Source of the DNA: Dehalococcoidales bacterium
GTDB taxonomy: Bacteria > Chloroflexota > Dehalococcoidia > Dehalococcoidales > JAQTRN01
DNA: 12,863 bases
Reading direction: 5' to 3'
NCBI GenBank assembly: GCA_028711795.1
Contig: JAQTRN010000011.1
Coordinates: forward strand, 1-12,863
Below the pieces are notes generated by a model. It searched no databases. It was not told the DNA's origin and saw only the letters and a program-made list of their open reading frames with translations. Each line of letters opens with the position of its first letter. The stretch's first letter is position 1. A program made the position numbers and the translations under genes. Shown one piece after another: positions 7,289-12,863 of the stretch.

Positions 7289-7927
7289 TTATGCCATCTG
7301 CCGGATGACCGCGATCACTCTCCCCTGAATTTCAACATCATTCGGGGCCACGTATATCGGTTTCATTGCGCTATTGGCCGGCTGCAAACGGATACGACCA
7401 GCTTCGCGGTAGACCTTTTTTAACGTGACTTCTTTCTCCGCTTTAAGCCATATGGCCGCCGTCTCACCGTCATCGACTACATTCACGTACTCCATGAGCA
7501 CGATATCGCCGTCGTTAATCAGCGCATCTACCATCGACGAACCCTTCACCCGCAAAGCATAAACCTCTTCCCTGCCGCGAGTCAAATCCGCCGCTACCGT
7601 CAGCGTATCGGCGGAGGCAGCGACATCCCAGACATCGGGAGCCGGCACCGGTATCGGCGCGCCGGCGGCGATAGTGCCAATGACCGGAATCTGGCGCAGC
7701 CGCTCCCTGGGCGACCGTACCAGTAGTTCGAGGCCACGCGAGACCTCACGGTGACGCCGGATGTAACCGTTCCTTTCCAGGACCTTCAGGTTATAGTCCA
7801 CTACTGACGTGGAGCTAATACCGCAACCGCGCATGATGTCTCTAATGGTAGGCGGGTAACCCTTATCTACCAGAAATTGGCGAATAAAGTCAACGATATT
7901 TTGCCGCCGGGATAGCACCGCTTTCAT
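7289..7927 (-). CDS. lexA: LexA repressor (self-cleaving SOS regulator)
   Basis: Represses DNA-damage genes and inactivates itself by RecA-stimulated cleavage. The 212 residues have the family order. The N-terminal winged helix (SRRQNIVDFIRQFL, GYPPTIRDI, then the recognition region ISSTSVVDYNLKVLERNGYI) covers about 6-56. The cleavage site Ala88-Gly89 lies in GTIAAGAPIPV. The S24 peptidase-like domain has nucleophile Ser131 in VKGSSMVDA and general base Lys170 in EVTLKKVYRE. The usual GDSM reads GSSM, which should be tolerated. ATG 7927 is preceded by AGGTGA. A TATAAT box lies about 34 bases upstream. I cannot find a clear operator of the Bacillus (GAAC-N4-GTTC) or E. coli (CTG-N10-CAG) kind next to it, so its target sequence may be different. 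It lies downstream of rsh and rpsT and upstream of the aldolase. Confidence 0.95.
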   Translation of the reverse strand: MKAVLSRRQNIVDFIRQFLVDKGYPPTIRDIMRGCGISSTSVVDYNLKVLERNGYIRRHREVSRGLELLVRSPRERLRQIPVIGTIAAGAPIPVPAPDVWDVAASADTLTVAADLTRGREEVYALRVKGSSMVDALINDGDIVLMEYVNVVDDGETAAIWLKAEKEVTLKKVYREAGRIRLQPANSAMKPIYVAPNDVEIQGRVIAVIRQMA

Positions 7928-7960
7928 CGGTCACCTGAACAAAACCGCTCTTCTCTCAAT

Positions 7961-7966
7961 ATTATA
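7961..7966 (-). promoter_or_regulatory. -10 box of a lexA promoter
   Basis: The minus strand reads GTGTATAATATT with a perfect TATAAT at 7966-7961, 34 bases before the lexA ATG. No good -35 box stands 16-18 bases upstream; the best is CAAATG-like. The promoter may be weak, depend on an activator, or add to read-through from rpsT, since I see no terminator in 7967-8006. Confidence 0.45.
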
Positions 7967-8006
7967 CACCCGACACCACACTCCATTTGTCCCATGGGGT
8001 AAGGAG

Positions 8007-8306
8007 TTAAGTCGCCGGGGTGGACTTCTTCGGGGAAGACGAGGCCTGCGCCGTGTTTAGCTTCTTCAGCAAACGTGACTTACGCCGCGAGGCGTTGTTC
8101 GGGTGAATAATCCCCTTCCCCTGCGCTTTATCCAGCGCGCTAATGGCCGCCTGGACCGCTTCCGGCGCGAGATCAACTTTACCCGAGAAGATAAGTTTCT
8201 CCGCCTTGGTGATGTTAGTCTTACACTGGCTACGAATAGACTTGCTTCTTACTCGTTTTCTTGCATTCTCCCGTACGCGTTTTACCGCTGAACTAGTGTT
8301 TGGCAA
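8007..8306 (-). CDS. rpsT: Ribosomal protein S20 (TTG start)
   Basis: Binds 16S rRNA early in 30S subunit assembly. The N-terminus MPNTSSAVKRVRENARKR matches the conserved S20 start. The rest is the expected basic helical protein, with a conserved AISALDKAQGKGIIHPNNA-type segment near 54-72 followed by SRRKSRLLKKL. At 99 residues it is a little longer than the usual 85-90 because of a Ser/Lys-rich tail. Family alignment places the start at the TTG of 8306-8304, and AGGAGGT lies 5 bases before it, so the TTG is real. E. coli rpsT also uses UUG, and there it matters for autogenous control; a similar control here is possible but not shown. It follows rsh by 30 bases and probably shares its transcript. 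Confidence 0.95.
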   Translation of the reverse strand: MPNTSSAVKRVRENARKRVRSKSIRSQCKTNITKAEKLIFSGKVDLAPEAVQAAISALDKAQGKGIIHPNNASRRKSRLLKKLNTAQASSSPKKSTPAT

Positions 8307-8336
8307 GGTCTACCTCCTGAATATGATTTATTTAGA

Positions 8337-10508
8337 TCAGAGTGAGGGATCGGTCTTAATGGTTACTTCATCTCCCACACGGGTAACGCTGAGTATGTTC
8401 CGTACACCCTCTATCTTAGCCATTATATCAGAGAGCTGGGCCAGTCCGGTGGTCTCCAGAGTCAGCAATATTGTCGTGGTATAGTCATCATGGTTAACGA
8501 CGCTCATTTCCGAGATGTTGACCTTCTCCCCGGCGACGATAGCGGTGATATCCCGCACCAACCCAACCCTATCCCAGGCTTCAACCTGAACACGCACCGG
8601 GTACAACGAGTCCGTCCGGCCCCAGTCCACATCAATTAGCCTCTCTTTTTCGTCTTCCCGGAGGATGTTATAGCAGTCCTGACGGTGGATGGTTACACCG
8701 CGGCTGCGAGTGACATAACCGATAATCTTATCACCTGGTACCGGATGGCAGCACTTAGCGATGTGGGTCAGGACATCCCCGGCACCCAGGACCTGAATAG
8801 CGGATGACGGCGGCTTCGGTGCCGCCGGCCGGACCGCCACCTTGGGGGGCTCCTGCTGTATCGCCAGCTTCAGCGCCACCTGGTGAGGCGTTACATCGCC
8901 GTAACCGATAGCTGCCAGAAAATCATCCAGATCATCGTATTTGAAAAGTCTCGCCAGCTCTTCACGTTCGGTAAGCTTCATACCCAGGCGCTTTAACTCT
9001 TTCTCCAGAAGCTCCCGGCCCAGTTCGATATTCTTGGCGCGTTCCTGTTTCTTAAACCACTGCCGTATCCTGGATATGGCCTGTGAAGTCTTAACATAAC
9101 CCAGGTTCGAATTCAGCCAGTCACGGCTCGGGCCCCTGTCCTTCTTACCGGTCATGATCTCGACGACGTCGCCATTTTTCAGCTCGGAGTTCAGTGGTAC
9201 CAGCCGACCATTCACCTTAGCCCCGACGCAGCGATGTCCCAATTCAGTGTGGACCCGGTAGGCGAAATCGAGTGGGGTAGAGCCCTTCGGCAGGTCTTTA
9301 ATCTCCCCTTTGGGGGTAAAAACGAAGACCTGGTCGATAAAGATATCTGTCTTAACCGACTCTAAGAACTCTTCAGCACCGCTGAACTCCCGGTGCCATT
9401 CTATCAATTGCCGCAGCCAGGCGATCCGCTCCTCGAAGCGGAGGTCTTTCTCTTCCCCCTCTTTGTAGCGCCAGTGAGCACCCACCCCGTATTCGGCGAC
9501 ATAGTGCATGTCCCGCGTGCGGATCTGAATCTCGAGCGGAGTGGTCCCCATACAGATCACGGTGGTATGCAGCGACTGGTAGCCGTTTGGCTTGGGGTTA
9601 GCAATAAAATCATCGAACTCTTCCGACAAGGGATGCCATAAGTTGTGGATGATACCCACCGCAGTATAACAATCTGTCACCGTACCCACCAGTACCCGGA
9701 GCGCCAGCAGATCGTGGATATCATCAAAGTGCTTGCCGACAGTGGCGTATTTCTTCATTTTCTGATAGATACTGTAGATATGCTTCGGCCGGCCGGATAT
9801 CTCTGCCCGGAGGCCGGCCTGGTCAAACTCCACCTTCAGAATCTGGGTAACCTGCGCAATAAAACTCTCGCGCTCGGCACGGCGCGCCGCCACCAGGTTA
9901 GCCACACGGCGGTATTCCTCCGGCTCGATATAACGGAAGGCCAGGTCTTCCAGTTGCCACTTTAACTCCCAGATGCCCAGCCGGTGGGCCAGGGGAGCGA
10001 AGATCTCCAGTGTCTCCCGGGCAATCCGTTGCTGTTTTTCCGGGGGTAAAGCACTCAGCGTACTCATATTGTGCAGTCTATCGGCCAGCTTGATGAAGAC
10101 GACGCGCAGGTCTTCCGCCATGGCCACCAGCATCTTCCTCAGATTTTCCGCCTGCAACCCGCTGACGGCCGTCTCCTGAGTCGTTTGCAGAGACAGCTTG
10201 CTCAGCTTGGTGTTACCATCAACCAGCCGGGCAACCTCAGCCCCAAACTTGCTCTCGATATCGGCGATGGGAACGCCGCAGTTCTCCGGGACATCATGCA
10301 ACAATGCGGCGGCCAGGGAGGGTGCGTCAAGGTGGAGGTTAGCCAGAATCAGGGCAACCTGCAGCGGGTGTTCCAGATACGGCTCACCCGACTTACGCGT
10401 TTGCCCCTCATGGGCCTTAGCGGCATACTGGTACGCCTCTTCTATCCTGGCTATTTTATCTGCCGGGAGATAGTCAGCCACTTTCTGCCTGAGATCGTCA
10501 AAACCCAT
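8337..10508 (-). CDS. RelA/SpoT homologue: (p)ppGpp synthetase, hydrolase domain doubtful
   Basis: Makes the stringent-response alarmone (p)ppGpp from ATP and GDP/GTP, and in bifunctional relatives also destroys it. The 723 residues have the long RSH order. The HD hydrolase domain spans about 20-170, with His47, His71-Asp72 and Asp143 in ADRLHN. The synthetase domain (about 215-370) has RPKHIYSIYQKM, NPKPNGYQSLH and EIQIRTRDMH. The TGS domain is near 392-450, a Cys/His element KCCHPVPGD near 585-593, and a C-terminal ACT domain follows from about 637. Two class marks are unusual. The hydrolase HDxxED reads HDVPEN, so its final Asp is Asn76. The synthetase loop reads EFDD (297-300), the form typical of synthetase-only RelA, where bifunctional Rel/SpoT usually have RxKD. 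I chose ATG 10508 (GAGGT upstream), because the promoter at 10531-10559 lies inside the longer frame that begins at 10574. Confidence 0.95.
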   Translation of the reverse strand: MGFDDLRQKVADYLPADKIARIEEAYQYAAKAHEGQTRKSGEPYLEHPLQVALILANLHLDAPSLAAALLHDVPENCGVPIADIESKFGAEVARLVDGNTKLSKLSLQTTQETAVSGLQAENLRKMLVAMAEDLRVVFIKLADRLHNMSTLSALPPEKQQRIARETLEIFAPLAHRLGIWELKWQLEDLAFRYIEPEEYRRVANLVAARRAERESFIAQVTQILKVEFDQAGLRAEISGRPKHIYSIYQKMKKYATVGKHFDDIHDLLALRVLVGTVTDCYTAVGIIHNLWHPLSEEFDDFIANPKPNGYQSLHTTVICMGTTPLEIQIRTRDMHYVAEYGVGAHWRYKEGEEKDLRFEERIAWLRQLIEWHREFSGAEEFLESVKTDIFIDQVFVFTPKGEIKDLPKGSTPLDFAYRVHTELGHRCVGAKVNGRLVPLNSELKNGDVVEIMTGKKDRGPSRDWLNSNLGYVKTSQAISRIRQWFKKQERAKNIELGRELLEKELKRLGMKLTEREELARLFKYDDLDDFLAAIGYGDVTPHQVALKLAIQQEPPKVAVRPAAPKPPSSAIQVLGAGDVLTHIAKCCHPVPGDKIIGYVTRSRGVTIHRQDCYNILREDEKERLIDVDWGRTDSLYPVRVQVEAWDRVGLVRDITAIVAGEKVNISEMSVVNHDDYTTTILLTLETTGLAQLSDIMAKIEGVRNILSVTRVGDEVTIKTDPSL

Positions 10509-10530
10509 CGCTACCTCAATAGTAAAGTCC

Positions 10531-10559
10531 AGTATAGCGTAAGGGCTTACCAGTGTAAA
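10531..10559 (-). promoter_or_regulatory. Promoter of the rsh-rpsT series
   Basis: On the minus strand TTTACA (10559-10554) and TATACT (10536-10531) are separated by exactly 17 bases. The start point would be near 10524, leaving a short leader with GAGGT before ATG 10508. This fixes the rsh start and probably drives rpsT and perhaps lexA downstream. Confidence 0.75.
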
Positions 10560-10584
10560 ATCAAGCGCCTCCATCCGCCAGGTC

Positions 10585-10625
10585 CCTAGCTTTACAAGCG
10601 GACGCCTTTAGGGTATCCTAGCTTT
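10585..10625 (+). promoter_or_regulatory. hisS promoter with flanking 9-base direct repeats
   Basis: TTTACA (10591-10596) and TATCCT (10614-10619) are separated by 17 bases, with the start point near 10626. The 9-mer CCTAGCTTT occurs twice, at 10585-10593 and 10617-10625, spaced 32 bases (about three helical turns). One copy overlaps the -35 box and the other overlaps the end of the -10 box and runs toward the start point, a position suited to an operator. The leader of about 23 bases is too short for a T-box. Confidence 0.65.
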
Positions 10626-10648
10626 TAATACTGTTGAGGAGAAGTGCG

Positions 10649-11905
10649 TTGTACCGGGCACCACGTGGCACATCAGATATCTTACCCCAGGAACAAGCCT
10701 ACTGGCGTTACATCGAGCAAAAAGCAGTTAGCACCACCCAACTCTATGGCTACGAGCGGATTGACTGCCCGGTCTTCGAGGGCACCCAGCTTTTCGATCG
10801 CAGCGTGGGTGAGGACACCGACATCGTTGAGAAAGAGATGTACACCTTCGAGGATAGAGGAGGTAACAGCATTACCCTGAGACCGGAGGGAACGGCGCCG
10901 GTATGCCGCGCCTATCTGGAACACGGGATGCACAACTGGCCGCAGCCGGTTAAGCTCTACTATCTGACTTCTATCTTCCGCTACGAAAGGCCACAGGCGG
11001 GCCGGTACCGGGAACACCATCAGTTCGGCTGCGAGGCCATCGGTGACAGTGATCCGGCTCTGGATGCCGAAGTCATTGACCTGGCCTGGCAACTCTTATA
11101 TTCGCTGGGGCTGCACCGCATTACGCTCCAGATCAACAGCATCGGCTGTAAGGACTGCCGGCCGGCGTACCTGGCTATTTTGAAAGAATACTACGCTCAC
11201 GGTACCCCCGACCTATGCCCCGACTGCCAGGCCCGGGTAGTACGCAACCCGCTCCGCCTGCTCGACTGTAAGAACCCGCAATGTCAGTCGGTCGCCGACG
11301 CGGCGCCGAAAAGTGTGGACCATCTCTGCCCCCAATGCCAGGAGCATTTCAGTCGCCTCAAGGAATATCTCGGCCTGCTCAGTCTTCCTTTCCGGATAAA
11401 CCACCGGCTGGTGCGCGGACTTGATTATTATACCCGGACAGTCTTCGAAATCCAGCCCGAAGCCGAAGGCTCTCAGACAACGATCTTAGGCGGCGGACGC
11501 TATGATGACCTGATCGAACAACTGGGGGGCAAACCGACGCCGGCCATCGGCTTCGCCACCGGCCTGGAGCGGATAGTACTTAACCTGAAGAGGGAAGGCG
11601 TACCTATCCCACCACTACCCCGGCCACAGGTCTTTATCGTTTACCTGGGTGACGCCGCCAAAGCCAAAGCTATCAAGCAGACCGCCGCCCTGCGCAGAAA
11701 GAACATCGGCGCGCTGACCGCTCCGGGTGGCAAAAGCCTGAAAGCCCAGATGAGACAGGCGAACGCGCTGGGGATTCATTATGCCGTCATCATCGGGGAG
11801 CAGGAGCTACAGACAGGTACTATGATACTGCGGGACATGACCACCGCCGAACAACAGACTATTCCCGGTGAACAACTGGAGGACTGGCTTACTGCCAGGC
11901 GCTGA
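10649..11905 (+). CDS. hisS: Histidyl-tRNA synthetase (TTG start)
   Basis: Class II synthetase that charges tRNA-His in the cytoplasm. The 418-residue protein starts YRAPRGTSDILP, the standard HisRS N-terminus. It shows motif 2 (SIFRYERPQAGRYREHHQFG, near residues 109-128), the histidine-specific RGLDYYTRTVFE and GGGRYDDLIEQLGG, and motif 3 GFATGLERIVL. An anticodon-binding domain (PQVFIVYLGDAAK onward) completes it. The insertion between motifs 2 and 3 has four Cys pairs (CKDC, CPDC, CKNPQC, CPQC) that could bind metal; similar Cys-rich inserts occur in many bacterial HisRS. I chose TTG 10649 because GAGGAGA lies about 7 bases before it and the protein then starts where relatives do. The TTG at 10634 would sit inside the ribosome site. 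It is divergent from rsh, and a membrane-protein gene follows after 15 bases. Confidence 0.95.
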   Translation: MYRAPRGTSDILPQEQAYWRYIEQKAVSTTQLYGYERIDCPVFEGTQLFDRSVGEDTDIVEKEMYTFEDRGGNSITLRPEGTAPVCRAYLEHGMHNWPQPVKLYYLTSIFRYERPQAGRYREHHQFGCEAIGDSDPALDAEVIDLAWQLLYSLGLHRITLQINSIGCKDCRPAYLAILKEYYAHGTPDLCPDCQARVVRNPLRLLDCKNPQCQSVADAAPKSVDHLCPQCQEHFSRLKEYLGLLSLPFRINHRLVRGLDYYTRTVFEIQPEAEGSQTTILGGGRYDDLIEQLGGKPTPAIGFATGLERIVLNLKREGVPIPPLPRPQVFIVYLGDAAKAKAIKQTAALRRKNIGALTAPGGKSLKAQMRQANALGIHYAVIIGEQELQTGTMILRDMTTAEQQTIPGEQLEDWLTARR

Positions 11906-11920
11906 CGGAGGTTAGTACCC

Positions 11921-12421
11921 ATGAAAAAGAATCTGGCCAGGAATGTGTACTTCTGGGCGGCCGTATTTATTATCCTGGTGACTATCTATCTGGCGGTGGC
12001 GACCTATTTGCGCTGGTTGGGACTGCACACCTACATCGGGCCGTTTTTCCTTCACCACTGGTTCACCTGGACGGGGACGGGTTTCATCGCTGTTTTCACA
12101 CCGGTCTACTACATCCTGAAACGCCGTTATCCGAAAACGGTTAAGGTACTATTCAATATCCACGTCTTTGGCAACCTGGTGGCCGTCACTTTAATATCAA
12201 TGCACTTTGCCCAGCAGTTAGGCCGGCCGCAGCTCCCGGAACTGGGCACTGGCATATTACTGTATCCAATAATGGTGGCGCTGGTAACAACCGGATTCCT
12301 GCAGCGGTTCCAGATTGGACACAACCTTAATAAGACCTGGAGATTTGTGCACACCAGCGTTACGGTCTCCTTCTACCTGATCATAATCATCCACGTGCTG
12401 CACGGCCTGGAGATAATCTAA
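11921..12421 (+). CDS. Small membrane protein, predicted di-heme cytochrome b-like
   Basis: I do not recognise a named family. The 166 residues form about five hydrophobic segments: 10-30, 48-66, 76-97, 109-127 and 140-162. The third segment has His81 and His95 and the fifth has His144 and His158, each pair 14 residues apart. This is the spacing that holds two stacked b hemes in cytochrome b and in gp91phox-type oxidoreductases. An extra His pair (45-46) and His161 lie near membrane faces. There is no CxxCH, no flavin or NAD domain and no signal cleavage site. By inference it could pass electrons across the membrane with unknown partners. A ferric reductase-like or cytochrome b561-like relative is possible. 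GGAGGT lies 9 bases before ATG 11921, partly over the hisS stop, so it is probably co-transcribed with hisS although no functional link is obvious. Confidence 0.85.
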   Translation: MKKNLARNVYFWAAVFIILVTIYLAVATYLRWLGLHTYIGPFFLHHWFTWTGTGFIAVFTPVYYILKRRYPKTVKVLFNIHVFGNLVAVTLISMHFAQQLGRPQLPELGTGILLYPIMVALVTTGFLQRFQIGHNLNKTWRFVHTSVTVSFYLIIIIHVLHGLEII

Positions 12422-12473
12422 GCTGAGACCGAATTGGTTACGGGAGTCGGATGAGGAGTTGCACTATCTCTGA

Positions 12474-12863
12474 TTAGCGTTCCGGCTGGCATCTGGGGCA
12501 GAAGTAGGTGCCGCGGTTGCGGACGGGAATTCTCTCGATAGCGGTGCCGCACACCGGACAAACATCACCACCCAGGCGATGCGCCACCTTGAACTCAAAG
12601 TGCGCCGTACCCAGTGTGCCGTCCGGGCGGAAATAGTTTTCGACACTGGCGCCTTTATTGCCGATGGCCGCCCACAAAATCCGGCGGATAGCCCGGTAGA
12701 GACGCTCAATTTCTTCAAGAGAGAGGCTTTCTCCTAGCCGTAAGGGATTGATTTTAGCCTCAAAGAGGGCTTCATCAGCGTACATGTTGCCGAGGCCGGC
12801 CAGGAAGTGCTGGTCCAGCAGGACAGCCTTGATCGGCGCCTTTCGCTTCGCCAGACGCTCGGC
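12474..12863 (-). CDS. mutM: Formamidopyrimidine-DNA glycosylase, C-terminal part (cut by window end)
   Basis: Removes oxidised purines such as 8-oxoguanine from DNA and nicks the strand. The frame is open from the right edge of the window to TAA at 12476-12474, giving the last 129 residues. The helix-two-turn-helix segment LLDQHFLAGLGNMYADEALF, normally followed by an xIxP turn, is clear. So is the C-terminal zinc finger, with Cys pairs in CPVCG and FCPRCQ and the RGTYF sequence between them. The catalytic N-terminal PE and the first two-thirds of the protein lie beyond 12863. The ATG at 12785 is internal (Met in GLGNMYADE) and not a start. The finger separates it from the zinc-less endonuclease VIII branches. 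It is convergent with the cytochrome-like gene. The 52 bases between them show no clear terminator. Confidence 0.93.
   Translation of the reverse strand, partial: AERLAKRKAPIKAVLLDQHFLAGLGNMYADEALFEAKINPLRLGESLSLEEIERLYRAIRRILWAAIGNKGASVENYFRPDGTLGTAHFEFKVAHRLGGDVCPVCGTAIERIPVRNRGTYFCPRCQPER

Noticed and set aside
7928..8006. SOS box or terminator between rpsT and lexA
   Set aside because: Only half-site-like GAAC and a short CCCATGGG palindrome are present. There is no GAAC-N4-GTTC or CTG-N10-CAG palindrome and no hairpin followed by a T-run.
10509..10574. 22-residue N-terminal extension of the RSH protein
   Set aside because: A good promoter (TTTACA-N17-TATACT) lies inside it and the RSH homology begins after the internal Met with its own GAGGT site.
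10626..10648. T-box riboswitch upstream of hisS
   Set aside because: The leader is only about 23 bases from the predicted start point and contains no T-box sequence or stem.
11108..11370. Cys-rich region of HisRS as a possible foreign zinc-finger insertion
   Set aside because: Similar CxxC-containing inserts between motifs 2 and 3 are common in bacterial HisRS, so this is ordinary family variation.
12464..12718. Second minus-strand frame overlapping mutM
   Set aside because: It is a shifted frame of mutM with no conserved motif. The frame ending at 12474 carries the zinc finger.

Overview
The window is a bacterial chromosome segment of moderately high GC with 12 convincing protein genes. 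Almost all are housekeeping. There are no rRNA or tRNA genes, no CRISPR array, no insertion sequence and no prophage signature. Genes are tightly packed with Shine-Dalgarno sites, and several units have good sigma70-type promoters (for example TTGACA-N16-TAAAAT and TTTACA-N17-TATACT). My best guess at the host is an uncultured member of the Chloroflexota, class Dehalococcoidia. That rests on general protein resemblance and gene mix and has not been tested by alignment.

Layout from left to right. Positions 1-57 may hold the last codons of an off-window gene. A minus-strand gene for a membrane proton-pumping pyrophosphatase (hppA, 160-2277) ends in a clear hairpin terminator at 99-139. Divergent from it are pyrF (orotidine 5'-phosphate decarboxylase) and dinB (DNA polymerase IV), probably one transcript. 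A small free-standing PAS-domain gene runs back on the minus strand (4558-4944), divergent from ilvE (branched-chain aminotransferase) and a PlsY-like acyltransferase gene, again a likely operon. The PlsY-like gene meets a class II aldolase gene tail to tail with no base between the two stop codons. The aldolase is the last of a minus-strand series: relA/spoT homologue (rsh), rpsT (ribosomal protein S20), lexA, aldolase. Divergent from rsh is hisS, followed closely by a 166-residue membrane protein whose histidines are spaced like a di-heme cytochrome b. The window ends in the minus-strand 3' part of mutM.

Functionally this is core metabolism (UMP synthesis, branched-chain amino acids, histidyl-tRNA charging, phospholipid or acyl-phosphate chemistry), membrane energetics (pyrophosphatase, possible heme protein) and stress control (stringent-response enzyme, LexA, translesion polymerase, MutM repair glycosylase).

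I do not see a new multi-gene system. The points most worth a second look are protein-level: an RSH enzyme carrying the EFDD signature of synthetase-type RelA plus an Asp-to-Asn change in the hydrolase HDxxED motif; a PlsY-like protein lacking the motif 1 serine and the C-terminal RHxxN motif; the orphan di-heme-like membrane protein beside hisS; and TTG starts for both rpsT and hisS. Regulatory candidates are a 12/11-base imperfect palindrome upstream of pyrF/hppA and 9-base direct repeats in the hisS promoter.
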